Part shown: piece by piece, positions 33,970-42,326 of the stretch
Layout: each line of letters opens with the position of its first letter
Position numbering within the stretch: position 1 is the stretch's first letter
From: JAUWOY01 sp034431315
GTDB lineage: Bacteria > Chloroflexota > Anaerolineae > VGOG01
Length of the DNA stretch: 64,000 nt
Assembly: GCA_034431315.1 (NCBI GenBank)
Contig: DAOUDK010000085.1
Coordinates: 1-64,000, forward strand
Direction: 5' to 3'
The notes under the pieces: model-generated
What the model saw: only the letters and a program-made list of their open reading frames with translations
The model's database searches: none
What the model was told of the DNA's origin: nothing
Program-made: the position numbers and the translations under genes

Positions 33970-35355
33970 ATGCCACAACGTCACTACGACGTCATCATCG
34001 TGGGAGCCGGGCCGGCGGGCATCTTCGCCGCCCTGGAGTTGTCGTCGCACGCAAAGCTGGACATCCTGATGCTGGAAAAAGGGCCCGACATCGAGAGGCG
34101 GCACTGCCCGTCCCGCGAGCTGGGCAAGGGCTGCGCCCACTGCAACCCCTGCATGCTCCTCTGCGGCTGGGGAGGGGCTGGGGCCTTCTCAGACGGCAAG
34201 CTGACCCTCTCGCCAGCGGTGGGTGGACACCTGGCGGAATTGCTGGGTGACGAGGAAGCCGGTGCTCTGATCGAGGAAGTGGACGAGACTTTCGTCAAAT
34301 TCGGTGCGACGGGACCCATTTACGGCACCAACGACGACGACATAGAGCGACTGGAGAAACGAGCGGCTTTGGCCGGGTTAAGGCTCATCTCTTTCCCCAT
34401 CCGCCACATGGGCACAGAGCGGAGCGGCGAGATCCTGACCGCCATGCGGGACGAGCTAGCAGGTCGTGGGGTGGAGATCAGAACCAGAACCCAAGTGTCC
34501 AGGATCCTGGCCGAAAACTCGCGGGCTGTGGGGATAGAGACAGCTAAAGGAGAGGTCATCCAGGGGGAGTACGTGGTGGTGGCTCCTGGCCGTGAGGGAG
34601 CATCTTGGCTGAAGGAAGTGGCCCAACAGTTGAACCTCTCCCTCAGCCGGAATCCCGTTGACTTGGGCGTGCGGGTGGAGCTGCCAGCCGAGGTGCTGGC
34701 ACCCATCACTGATCTGGTCTACGAACCCAAGCTGCACTACTACTCCCGCGCCTTCGATGACAAGGTACGTACGTTCTGCGTCTGCCCTTACGGCGAGGTA
34801 GTGACCGAGTACGCCGACGGGGTGATGACCGTCAATGGTCACAGCTATGCTAACCGAAAGACCGCGAACACCAACTTCGCCATCCTGGTGAGCAAGGCTT
34901 TCACCGAGCCTTTTAATGAGCCTATCACCTACGGTAAGTACATCGCCAGCCTGGCCAACCTGCTGGGCGATGGTGTCATCGTGCAGAGGCTGGGCGACCT
35001 GCAGCAGGGGCGGCGCTCGACGCCTGAGCGGCTAGCCCGCAGCCTCGTCACCCCTACTCTGAGAGATGCCACCCCCGGCGACCTGAACCTGGTACTGCCT
35101 TATCGCTACGTAGTGAACATCCTGGAAATGTTGGAGGCTCTGGACAAGTTGGCTCCCGGCGTCAACTCGCGCCACACCCTGCTCTACGGCGTGGAGGTCA
35201 AGTTCTACTCATCCAGGCTCGAACTGAGCAAGGCCCTGGAGACTGAGGTGGAGAATCTCTTCGCCGCCGGCGACGGGGCAGGCGTGACGCGGGGCTTGGT
35301 ACAGGCCTCAGCCTCCGGCCTGCTGGTGGCACGGGAGATACTGGCTAGAAGATGA
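33970..35355 (+). CDS. NAD(P)/FAD-dependent oxidoreductase
   Basis: 461 aa from ATG 33970 (TTG 33967 was passed over; GGAGGA lies 4-9 nt upstream). The FAD motif VIIVGAGPAGIFAALEL is at residues ~8-24. A Cys-rich segment follows (RHCPSRELGKGCAHCNPCMLLCGWGG, in two parts), then GAGAFSDGKL and the C-terminal FAD motif LFAAGDGAGVTRGLVQASASGLL. The family is the uncharacterised 'FAD-dependent dehydrogenase' group related to FixC/Lhs-type flavoproteins. Four nearby Cys suggest an Fe-S cluster or redox disulfides. It overlaps miaB by 4 bp (ATGA), hence one transcript. Confidence 0.85.
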   Translation: MPQRHYDVIIVGAGPAGIFAALELSSHAKLDILMLEKGPDIERRHCPSRELGKGCAHCNPCMLLCGWGGAGAFSDGKLTLSPAVGGHLAELLGDEEAGALIEEVDETFVKFGATGPIYGTNDDDIERLEKRAALAGLRLISFPIRHMGTERSGEILTAMRDELAGRGVEIRTRTQVSRILAENSRAVGIETAKGEVIQGEYVVVAPGREGASWLKEVAQQLNLSLSRNPVDLGVRVELPAEVLAPITDLVYEPKLHYYSRAFDDKVRTFCVCPYGEVVTEYADGVMTVNGHSYANRKTANTNFAILVSKAFTEPFNEPITYGKYIASLANLLGDGVIVQRLGDLQQGRRSTPERLARSLVTPTLRDATPGDLNLVLPYRYVVNILEMLEALDKLAPGVNSRHTLLYGVEVKFYSSRLELSKALETEVENLFAAGDGAGVTRGLVQASASGLLVAREILARR

Positions 35356-36650
35356 AATACTATCACATTTGGAGTATCGGTTGTCAAATGAACGCCGCCG
35401 ACTCGCGACGAGCGGCAGAGGAGCTGGAACGCCTGGGCTACCGTTGGACGAAGCGGGCCGAAGAAGCTGACCTCGTTGTCCTAAACACCTGCGTGGTGCG
35501 GCAGAGCGCCGAGGACAAGGCACTGGGCCGCCTCAGCTCCCTCAAACCCCTCAAAAAGAAGCGCCCCGCAGCCGTCATCGCCGTGATGGGCTGCCTCGTA
35601 GACGACATCCCTGCCCTAAAACAAGACTTCCCCTACGTGGACGCCTTCCTCAAACCATCAGACGTGGAGAGCCTAATCCAGCTCGTCAAAGAGCACCGCC
35701 CATCAGCAGCCGACCTCCAATCTCCAACCTCCAACTTCCAACTTCCAGTCTCCTGCTACGTTCCAATCATCGAGGGCTGCGACCACTTCTGCACCTACTG
35801 TATCGTCAGACTGCGGCGGGGGCGAGAGCGAAGCCGCCCGGTGGACGAAATAGCGGAAGAGGTGGAGTGCCTGGTGAAACGTGGCGCGCGCGAGGTGACT
35901 TTGCTGGGTCAGAACGTGGACGCCTACGGCCACGACCTGCCGGGCCAGCCCGATTTGGCTGACGTCCTGGTCGCTGTTCACGGGATCGAAGACCTGTGGC
36001 GCATCCGTTTCCTGACCTCTCATCCCGCCGACATGAAGGAGCGAATCATTGAAGCCGTGGCCAGTCTCCCCAAAGTCTGCGAGCACATTGAGATCCCCGT
36101 TCAGTCGGGTGACGACGCTGTCCTCAAACGCATGGTCCGAGGCTACACCGTAGACCAGTACCGTCGCCTGGTGACCAAAATCCGCCAGCGCGTCCCAGAA
36201 GTGAGTCTGGCCACTGACGTGATCGTCGGCTTCCCTGACGAGACCGAGGAGCAATTCGCGAACACCTACCGGCTTTTGGAGGAGGTCCGCTTCGACACGG
36301 TGCACGTTGCCGCCTACTCGCCCCGCCCCGGCACCGCCGCCAGCCGCCTCCCCGACGACGTTCCTCAAGAGGCGAAAGCACGCCGCCGCAAGATTGTCGA
36401 GGACCTGCAAGAGAACATTGCCGGTGAGATTAACCAGCGGCTCCTGGGGGAAACTGTCGAGGTATTAGTCGAGGAGAAGCACAGGGGCAAGTGGAAGGGG
36501 CGCACCCGCACCCATAAGCTGGTCTTCTTTGAAGTCGCCCCCCCTCTTTCCCCCTCAAAGTTGGGGGGGATGAAGGAGGGGCGAGGAAAGTTAGCCCAGG
36601 TGAAGATCACCTGGGCGGGGCCATGGTCTATGCAAGGGGAGTTAGCCTGA
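35352..36650 (+). CDS. miaB: tRNA-2-methylthio-N6-dimethylallyladenosine synthase
   Basis: 432 aa. It adds the methylthio group at position 2 of i6A37 in tRNA. The UPF0004 N-terminus has GCQMNAADS and two further Cys (LNTCVVRQSA, VMGCLVDD). The radical SAM motif is CDHFCTYCIVRLRRGRERSRP (~residues 140-160), followed by a TRAM domain. The combination CQMN plus RRGRERSRP identifies MiaB rather than RimO or MtaB. Two repeat insertions interrupt it: residues ~122-134 (DLQSPTSNFQLP) from heptamer array 10 and ~395-412 (APPLSPSKLGGMKEGRG) from a C/G palindrome within the TRAM part. Confidence 0.94.
   Translation: MKYYHIWSIGCQMNAADSRRAAEELERLGYRWTKRAEEADLVVLNTCVVRQSAEDKALGRLSSLKPLKKKRPAAVIAVMGCLVDDIPALKQDFPYVDAFLKPSDVESLIQLVKEHRPSAADLQSPTSNFQLPVSCYVPIIEGCDHFCTYCIVRLRRGRERSRPVDEIAEEVECLVKRGAREVTLLGQNVDAYGHDLPGQPDLADVLVAVHGIEDLWRIRFLTSHPADMKERIIEAVASLPKVCEHIEIPVQSGDDAVLKRMVRGYTVDQYRRLVTKIRQRVPEVSLATDVIVGFPDETEEQFANTYRLLEEVRFDTVHVAAYSPRPGTAASRLPDDVPQEAKARRRKIVEDLQENIAGEINQRLLGETVEVLVEEKHRGKWKGRTRTHKLVFFEVAPPLSPSKLGGMKEGRGKLAQVKITWAGPWSMQGELA
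35713..35752. repeat. Heptamer array 10, in frame in miaB
   Basis: cctccaatctccaacctccaacttccaacttcc: units of ccaactt/ccaatct. It is read as DLQSPTSNFQLP just before the radical SAM domain. Confidence 0.75.
36537..36583. repeat. C-run/G-run palindromic element in miaB
   Basis: C8-tctttC5-tcaaagttG7-atgaaggaggggcg. It is translated in frame as PPLSPSKLGGMKEGR and is closely related to the element in glgA (49322-49366). Confidence 0.88.
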
Positions 36651-36661
36651 AGCAAGCATCC

Positions 36662-36695
36662 AGACCCTTGGGGTTTTGGAAAACCCCAAGGGTCT
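36662..36695. terminator. Hairpin between convergent miaB and xseB
   Basis: A perfect 16-bp inverted repeat (agacccttggggtttt, loop gg, complement). No U-tract follows, but its place between convergent ends suits a terminator or RNA-end stabiliser. Confidence 0.6.
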
Positions 36696-36961
36696 CACGA
36701 TGCGTCTCTTTCCTCGAAAGGCTCGCCCTGAGCCTTGCCGAAGGGCATTGTCTCGTAACCTCCCTCGTCCGAGGGCACCAACTGGCTCACTTTCAGATCG
36801 GCATCGTCCAGCTTCTGGCCGCAGTGCTGGGCCAGCGTCATCCCCCGCTCGAAGAGGGCGATGGACTCATCGAGAGTTAACCCTCCCCCCTCCAGTCGGT
36901 GCACTGTATCCTCTAGCTCTTTGAATGCCTCTTCGAAAGACAGTTTCTCTACTTCGTTCAT
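36695..36961 (-). CDS. xseB: Exodeoxyribonuclease VII small subunit
   Basis: 88 aa from ATG 36961 with GGAG upstream. The core LSFEEAFKELEDTVHRLEGGGLTLDESIALFERGMTL (first ~40 residues) is diagnostic of XseB, the small subunit that forms the helical stalk of exonuclease VII. The C-terminal residues ~70-88 (MPFGKAQGEPFEERDAS) come from a CCTGAGC-type repeat. The gene follows xseA after a 2-bp gap. Confidence 0.92.
   Translation of the reverse strand: MNEVEKLSFEEAFKELEDTVHRLEGGGLTLDESIALFERGMTLAQHCGQKLDDADLKVSQLVPSDEGGYETMPFGKAQGEPFEERDAS
36713..36746. repeat. CCTGAGC-TG-CGAAGG palindromic repeat at the xseB 3' end
   Basis: ctcgaaaggctcgccctgagccttgccgaaggg; the core is shared with the copies at 19104, 50368 and 2099. 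It extends the XseB C-terminus. Confidence 0.65.
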
Positions 36962-36963
36962 TT

Positions 36964-38184
36964 TTAGTTCTCCTGGCGTTGCACTGCCCAAGCGACCAGG
37001 CCCTCGAACTTGCCGTCGCTCACCTGGGTCTCGATTCGATCCCCAGTAGCCACCTGGGCTACGCTCTTCACGATCTCCCCTGTTCTCAATTGACGGGTTA
37101 TGGAATAGCCTCTGTCCAGGGTGGCAAAGGGGCTGAGACTCTGCAAGCGCAGGAGGTGGCCGTGCAGCCGCTCTCGCCGCAGGGCCAACTGGTGAGCCAG
37201 GCTCGCGCTGGCCGCGCGGGTTAGCTCATCTATGCGCTGGCGATGGCTGGCGATTTTGGCTTGAGGCGACAGTCGGCTGAGGGCTCGCTGCTGGGCCTCA
37301 AGAGCACTGCGCCGTTCGACGATTTGCCTCCCCACGAGCGTGACCAGGCGGTTTCGGCGGAGGTGCAGCGTTCCCCGCAGCTCTCCTTGATCGGGCACGG
37401 CGATTTCTGCGGCGGCCGAAGGGGTGGGAGCCCGCACATCGGCCACGAAGTCGGCGATGGTGAAGTCGGTCTCGTGGCCCACGCCGGAGATCACAGGCAG
37501 GCGCGATGAGTAGATGGCCCGCGCCACCCGCTCATCGTTGAAGGCCCACAGTTCCTCCAGCGACCCGCCGCCCCGCGCGACGATGATGGCCTCTGCATCG
37601 GTGTGCTCGTTGAGAGCTTCGATGGCGGCTACGATCTGCAGTGGCGCTTTGTCTCCTTGCACCAGGCTGGGGGATAGAATCACTTCAACCAGAGGGTAGC
37701 GGCGTCCCAGAACGTGAAATATGTCCCTGAGGGCGGCGCCCGTAGGCGAGGTGACCACACCCAGGCAGCGGGGAAAGGGTGGTAGAGGCCGCTTGTGCTC
37801 AGGGGCGAAAAGGCCCTCGGCCTCCAGGCGTTTCTTAAGGGCCTCAAACTGGAGGTACAAAACTCCCAGGCCGGCCGGCTGGAGAGCGTCCACGTAGAAT
37901 TGATAAGTGCCTTGAACCTCGTAAACAGAGATGCGGCCGTGGGCAAGGATGGCCTCGCCGTTGGAGGGGAGGCGAGCTTGCCGGTCGGCCAGCGAGCGCC
38001 ATATCACACAGCGTATGCTGGCCGCTTTATCTTTCAGGGTAAAGTAGACGTGTCCCGCCGCCGAGCGAGAGAAATTAGAGACCTCGCCCTCTATCCAGAG
38101 GTCCTGGAGCACGAAGTCTATCTCGAAGAGGTCTTTGATGTAGTTGTTGATCTGGCTGACGGTGAAGTAGTGAGTGGTGGTCAC
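36964..38184 (-). CDS. xseA: Exodeoxyribonuclease VII large subunit
   Basis: 406 aa. The OB-fold N-terminus (FTVSQINNYIKDLFEIDFVLQDLWIEGEVSNF, first ~40 aa) and the catalytic region (GVVTSPTGAALRDIFHVL; VARGGGSLEELWAFNDE; SGVGHETDFTIADFVADVRAPTPSAAAE) identify XseA. The start is GTG 38184, which overlaps the TGA of the upstream HEPN gene (GTGA) and has GGAG upstream. The longer frame to 38223 lies inside the HEPN gene. XseA/XseB degrade single-stranded DNA in both directions. Expression coupled to a HEPN/MNT pair is unusual. Confidence 0.95.
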   Translation of the reverse strand: MTTTHYFTVSQINNYIKDLFEIDFVLQDLWIEGEVSNFSRSAAGHVYFTLKDKAASIRCVIWRSLADRQARLPSNGEAILAHGRISVYEVQGTYQFYVDALQPAGLGVLYLQFEALKKRLEAEGLFAPEHKRPLPPFPRCLGVVTSPTGAALRDIFHVLGRRYPLVEVILSPSLVQGDKAPLQIVAAIEALNEHTDAEAIIVARGGGSLEELWAFNDERVARAIYSSRLPVISGVGHETDFTIADFVADVRAPTPSAAAEIAVPDQGELRGTLHLRRNRLVTLVGRQIVERRSALEAQQRALSRLSPQAKIASHRQRIDELTRAASASLAHQLALRRERLHGHLLRLQSLSPFATLDRGYSITRQLRTGEIVKSVAQVATGDRIETQVSDGKFEGLVAWAVQRQEN

Positions 38185-38576
38185 GGTTCCACTATCTCCC
38201 GCCCGATCTGCGACCGGACCCACTGCAGGACCCTCGCAGCCAGTTCCAGAGCCCTTTCATATTCGTCCTCACTGACAGGATAATAGTCTCCCGGATACCG
38301 CATCTGGACAGCGTAGTCGGAGAGCTCCACGACCTCCCGGATGGGCTCCGGCACGGTCACGTGTTGCTCCAATCGCTCCAGAATCAAGGTGAAAGCATGT
38401 ACCATTGGATAATCGCCACTCAGGTAGATGAGCAAAGCCTTCAGGGCCTTTTCCGCCGCTTGCTGGGCCTCGAAACAGAGATCCTCCAAGAGGACCTTCT
38501 CCCCTCTGGCTCGGCGGGCGATTTCCAAGTTGCTCTCTGCCCTCTGAAGCCAGTCCTCAAACTCTTTCACGGTCAT
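38181..38576 (-). CDS. HEPN domain protein (putative toxin of a HEPN/MNT pair)
   Basis: 131 aa, helical. The segments CFEAQQAAEKALKALLIYL (residues ~35-53) and DYAVQMRYPGDYYPVSEDEYERALELA (near 95-115) are typical HEPN. The RNase-type R-x4-6-H motif is not obvious; there is only HAFTLILERLEQH. It overlaps the nucleotidyltransferase gene by 20 bp and is coupled downstream to xseA. HEPN/MNT pairs act as toxin-antitoxin modules in which MNT modifies or blocks HEPN. Confidence 0.85.
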   Translation of the reverse strand: MTVKEFEDWLQRAESNLEIARRARGEKVLLEDLCFEAQQAAEKALKALLIYLSGDYPMVHAFTLILERLEQHVTVPEPIREVVELSDYAVQMRYPGDYYPVSEDEYERALELAARVLQWVRSQIGREIVEP

Positions 38577-38898
38577 AGAACACCCTCCCTTCCCGTAACG
38601 CTTGGCGGTAGACGTAAAATGGGCTCTCTCTGTATTGTTCCAGGGTTCCTGTGTTGACCACTACCACATCCACCGCTGCCCCGACCCTCTTGTCCAGAAG
38701 GGCACGGTAGATGCGCCGGGAGACCTCGCGCTCGTTCCGGATATCCCGCACAACCACCAAGAAGTCGTAGTCACTCTCGTTTCGCGCCGTCCCTTTCGCT
38801 CTGGACCCGAAAAGTATGACCCGCTCCGGCCGAGCTACCTGGACGATGGTGTCCACGATGGCCCGCAGGCGTTGGGACTGTCCTTGCTCTATATTCAT
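38557..38898 (-). CDS. Minimal nucleotidyltransferase (MNT), antitoxin of the HEPN pair
   Basis: 113 aa. The catalytic motif ILFGSRAKGTARNESDYDFLVVV (GSxxxG-x-SDxD) at residues ~35-57 identifies a pol-beta-type minimal nucleotidyltransferase. GGGAGG lies 9 bp upstream of the ATG. It is the first gene of the MNT-HEPN-xseA-xseB run. AMPylation of the HEPN partner is the family's usual role. Confidence 0.88.
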   Translation of the reverse strand: MNIEQGQSQRLRAIVDTIVQVARPERVILFGSRAKGTARNESDYDFLVVVRDIRNEREVSRRIYRALLDKRVGAAVDVVVVNTGTLEQYRESPFYVYRQALREGRVFYDRERV

Positions 38899-38928
38899 TT
38901 CGAATAACCTCCCTTCTGGGTCCTCTCC

Positions 38929-39603
38929 TCAATCTGATGGGGAGAGGGCTACGGTTTTTCCCTGCAGAAACTTGATGCCCGAATAGATGAAGTAGATACT
39001 CAGGGCGATCAGGAAGAATCCGCACACCAGCATGATCAGCCTGTAGACGGGTTGGCTCAGCAAGGTTTTGCCTCTGGCGATCAACAGGGCCACCAGGCTA
39101 TACCAGCTCAGGTCGGATAGAATGTGGCCGAAGTAGAAAGAACCAAGACCCAAAGGGCCTCGCGCCAGAGATAAGGCCACGTAGCTGGCGCCCACCGTGG
39201 CCCACCAGAGCACCCAATAGGGATTGGAGATGCTGACCACGATGCCCGTGATTATCGGACCCAGTTGCAGCCCGGCCTCCACGCCAATCGCCTGCTCCAA
39301 AGAGACCGCGCCCCACCACGCGCTCCGGACGATGTCGACCCCCATCCAGAGGAGAAAGGCTCCCCCCAGAAGCCCAATAAGCCCAGCTACCAGATTCCGC
39401 TTCAACAGGCGGCTCAATCCAGCGGCCAAGCCGACAACGATGAGGGCCTCGGCCACGGCGTGGCCCAGCACCAGCGCCGGCCCCTCCCAGAAGCCCCTCC
39501 GGGCACTCCCGCTTATGACCACCGTTAGAAGAGGCCCCGGCATCAGCGCCCCTGAGAAGCCAACAAACAACGAAGTGGTGAATATAGCTATCAGTTTCGT
39601 CAT
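38929..39603 (-). CDS. LysE family amino-acid exporter
   Basis: 224 aa, six membrane helices. The start is ATG 39603; the open frame upstream is outside the promoter. SLFVGFSGALMPGPLLTVVISGSARRGFWEGPALVLGHA (first ~45 residues) is the LysE/RhtB signature, and PYWVLWWATVG is a later motif. These proteins export amino acids or small metabolites. It is divergent from iorA, the 2-oxoacid oxidoreductase gene, a plausible metabolic link. Confidence 0.88.
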   Translation of the reverse strand: MTKLIAIFTTSLFVGFSGALMPGPLLTVVISGSARRGFWEGPALVLGHAVAEALIVVGLAAGLSRLLKRNLVAGLIGLLGGAFLLWMGVDIVRSAWWGAVSLEQAIGVEAGLQLGPIITGIVVSISNPYWVLWWATVGASYVALSLARGPLGLGSFYFGHILSDLSWYSLVALLIARGKTLLSQPVYRLIMLVCGFFLIALSIYFIYSGIKFLQGKTVALSPSD

Positions 39604-39621
39604 GGCTAACCCCTGTCCTCT

Positions 39622-39649
39622 ATTATACCTGACCTCCTTAAAAAGGCAA
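39622..39649 (-). promoter_or_regulatory. Promoter of the LysE gene
   Basis: On the minus strand TTGCCT (39644-39649), 16 bp, TATAAT (39622-39627), about 20 bp upstream of the start codon. Confidence 0.65.
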
Positions 39650-39827
39650 ACCTTCGCATTCACGACGTACAGTAAACAATCGGATTTGACGCCCACGATA
39701 ATATGTACTACAATTCTTTCACGACAGAGCCATGAGAGCAGATATGTCACCGGAATTCAGGGTGAGAAGCACATTTAGAAACGCAGACGCTATTTCAAAA
39801 AACACTAACCAATGGAGGTTAAGTGAG

Positions 39828-41411
39828 ATGACAGAAAGGTTGCTGTTGCTCGGCGATGAAGCCGTCGCTCTGGCCGCAGTGCACGCGGGAATAAGCGGGG
39901 CCTACTCGTATCCGGGTACCCCGGCAAGCGAGATATTCGAGTACGTGGAGAGGCTCGCCGACCGCTTTGGCGTACACGCTGACTGGTCGGCAAACGAGAA
40001 GGTTGCATACGAGGAGGCCCTGGGGATGTCCTTCGCGGGGAAGAGGGCGCTGGTCAGCATGAAGCACGTGGGCCTGAACGTGGCCGCGGATCCCTTCGTG
40101 AGCTCCGCGATAAGCGGGGTGAACGGCGGGCTGGTGCTCGCCGTTGCCGACGACCCAGGCATGCATTCCTCTCAAAACGAGCAGGACTCCCGTTACTACG
40201 CCAACTTCGCTCGGATTCCCTGCCTCGAGCCGGCTAACCAGCAGGAAGCGTACGAGATGACCAGGGAGGCCTTCGAGCTTTCCGAAAGACTCGGCCTGCC
40301 GGTCATGGTCAGGCTCACCACGAGGCTGGCGCACAGCAGGGCGGACGTGGCGGTGGGTGAACCGAGAGAACAGAAGGGCTTGAAAAAGCCCTCCGACGTC
40401 TCCGCGTGGACCCTGATTCCAGGCAATGCCAGGAGGCAATACAGGAAGCTTTTGGAGAAACAGCCAGCTCTGTTTCAGGCCAGCGAAGCGTCCTCATACA
40501 ACGTGGTTGACCTCTCCGGTCTGGACAGAGGCCTGGGCGTCATAGTGTCCGGGATAGCCTACAACTACTTCATGGAGGCTGTGGGCGGAATCAGCCCCTA
40601 TCCCTACGTCAAAATCGGCATGTATCCGCTGCCCGTTTCGGCCATACGGAGGCTGTATGAGGCTGTGGACCGGATGCTGGTGATAGAGGAGGGGTATCCC
40701 TTTATCGAGGAGTTGATGAGCGGGGTTTTGGGCTGCGGAAAACCAGTTTTGGGCAAGCTTTCCGGTGCGCTGCCCCGCACCGGCGAGCTAAAGCCGGAGC
40801 TTGTGGCTGGGGGACTGGGGGTAGAGTGGGAGGCGAGCGAATTTGTGCCCTTCGAGCCCCTCGCCGCGCGACCTCCCGCGCTTTGCCGGGGCTGCCCCCA
40901 TGCGGACACCTTCAGGGCGATGAAGGAAGCCATCTCGATTTACGAGCAGCCCACGGTCTTTTCGGACATCGGCTGCTACGCGCTCGGCTTCTATCCGCCC
41001 TTCCAGGCCATCGAGACCTGCATAGATATGGGAGCCAGCATCAGCATGGCCGCGGGCGCGGCTCACGCGGGGATGTTTCCGGTTCTGTGTGCCATCGGCG
41101 ACTCGACGTTCTGCCACTCCGGCATGACGCCGCTCATCGGAGCCGCCAAGGAGAACGTGAACATCAAGGTGTTCATCCTGGACAACGGGACCGTAGCCAT
41201 GACCGGTACCCAGGAGACGATGGCCACGGGCGAAAGGTTGGTGGAACTGGTGGTGGGCCTGGGGGTGCCCAGGGAGCACGTCCGCACCCTCGTCCCCCTC
41301 CCCAGGAATCACGAGGAGAATGTGAGGTTGATCCGGGAGGAGATCGAATACGAAGGTCTATCCGTGCTCATTCCCCAAAGGCCCTGCATCTACCTCAAGA
41401 GGAAAATCTAG
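39828..41411 (+). CDS. iorA: Indolepyruvate ferredoxin oxidoreductase, alpha subunit, without ferredoxin domain
   Basis: 527 aa from ATG 39828 (GGAGGT 8 nt upstream); the frame before it is spurious. IorA decarboxylates aryl- or branched 2-oxoacids to acyl-CoA using thiamine diphosphate. GLNVAADPF and SSQNEQDSRYY belong to the pyrimidine domain, and CRGCPHADTF, SDIGCYALG and CAIGDSTFCHSG, then LDNGTVAMTGTQ to the TPP-binding domain. IorA usually has a C-terminal 2x[4Fe-4S] ferredoxin domain of ~70 aa. This one stops at IPQRPCIYLKRKI and has no CxxCxxC motif, so electrons must pass elsewhere. iorB follows after 13 bp. Confidence 0.9.
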   Translation: MTERLLLLGDEAVALAAVHAGISGAYSYPGTPASEIFEYVERLADRFGVHADWSANEKVAYEEALGMSFAGKRALVSMKHVGLNVAADPFVSSAISGVNGGLVLAVADDPGMHSSQNEQDSRYYANFARIPCLEPANQQEAYEMTREAFELSERLGLPVMVRLTTRLAHSRADVAVGEPREQKGLKKPSDVSAWTLIPGNARRQYRKLLEKQPALFQASEASSYNVVDLSGLDRGLGVIVSGIAYNYFMEAVGGISPYPYVKIGMYPLPVSAIRRLYEAVDRMLVIEEGYPFIEELMSGVLGCGKPVLGKLSGALPRTGELKPELVAGGLGVEWEASEFVPFEPLAARPPALCRGCPHADTFRAMKEAISIYEQPTVFSDIGCYALGFYPPFQAIETCIDMGASISMAAGAAHAGMFPVLCAIGDSTFCHSGMTPLIGAAKENVNIKVFILDNGTVAMTGTQETMATGERLVELVVGLGVPREHVRTLVPLPRNHEENVRLIREEIEYEGLSVLIPQRPCIYLKRKI

Positions 41412-41424
41412 TAGGAGGTAAACC

Positions 41425-42216
41425 ATGGAATTCAACATCATCCTCTCAGGCGTGGGAGGCCAGGGGATCCTCACTATAGCCTACATGCTCGACAACGCCA
41501 GTGTTGCCAATTCCTACCACTTCAAGCAGGCCGAAGTTCACGGGATGGCCCAGCGGGGAGGTGCGATTCAGACACACCTGCGCATATCCGACAGGCCCAT
41601 CTTCAGCGACCTGATCCCGCAGGCCAGGGCCGACCTCATCATCAGCATTGAGCCGCTGGAGGTGAACCGCTACCTCAGCTACCTGAAGAAGGATGGCGCG
41701 GTGGTTTCAAGCTCGACCCCGGTGAAGAACATCCCCAACTATCCCGACGAAGATGAGTTGCTCCGGCACCTCCTGTCGTTTCCCAACGTCGTGCTTCTGG
41801 ACGCGGGCAAGATCGCGCGCCAGGCCGGCAGCAGCCGCTCACAAAACGTGGTGATGCTCGGCGCGGCTACCCCCTTCCTCCCCTTCAGCCTCGAAGAATT
41901 CCACCCCTTTATTCGGGAGTTGTTCGGCGGCAAGGGGGACAGGGTGGTAGAAACGAACATCAGGGCACTTACCATGGGATTCAAGGCTTCATCGTTCTTC
42001 ATCCGATTGGTAGGCCACGACGTCTCCAAAGGGACCGCCTTTGCCCTGATCAAACGGTTCGATCCCGAAACCGTGGAGCCGGAGGCTGCGGCAGAGTGGG
42101 CGAGCGGGCTTCGCGGCAACGAGGAGCGGGTCGTCCGGCGGCTTGCAGAGCTCGAAGGCGACGTGCCGGCCACCCAGGCCGGGCTTGAGTCGCTTCTGCA
42201 CCAGCCATCACTTTAG
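41425..42216 (+). CDS. iorB: Indolepyruvate ferredoxin oxidoreductase, beta subunit
   Basis: 263 aa, a pyruvate-ferredoxin-oxidoreductase gamma-type domain. FNIILSGVGGQGILTIAYML (residues ~3-22) is the CoA/TPP-related N-terminus, and QAEVHGMAQRGGAIQTHLRI is the second family motif. It partners IorA to form the (alpha-beta)2 complex. AGGAGGT is 5 bp upstream of the ATG. It lies between iorA and the ADP-forming ligase gene on one transcript. Confidence 0.93.
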   Translation: MEFNIILSGVGGQGILTIAYMLDNASVANSYHFKQAEVHGMAQRGGAIQTHLRISDRPIFSDLIPQARADLIISIEPLEVNRYLSYLKKDGAVVSSSTPVKNIPNYPDEDELLRHLLSFPNVVLLDAGKIARQAGSSRSQNVVMLGAATPFLPFSLEEFHPFIRELFGGKGDRVVETNIRALTMGFKASSFFIRLVGHDVSKGTAFALIKRFDPETVEPEAAAEWASGLRGNEERVVRRLAELEGDVPATQAGLESLLHQPSL

Positions 42217-42239
42217 GAGACTGGACACTGGCGTGTTTT

Positions 42240-42299
42240 TCGTAGTGGCGACTTCAGTCGTTCACAACGGAGCCAAAGCGACTAAAGTCGCTACTACGA
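42240..42299. repeat. Inverted repeat TCGTAGTGGCGACTTCAGTCG / CGACTAAAGTCGCTACTACGA
   Basis: Two ~21-bp arms (42240-42260 and 42279-42299) with an 18-bp loop fill the 110-bp gap between iorB and the ligase gene. A half copy occurs at 17684-17704. Copies in many places would make it a dispersed element. Confidence 0.8.
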
Positions 42300-42326
42300 A
42301 TCCCTTAACTCCAGTTAGGAGAGACG

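Noticed and set aside
39732..39827. N-terminal extension of iorA
   Set aside because: It lacks similarity to IorA, while ATG 39828 has a GGAGGT at the right distance.
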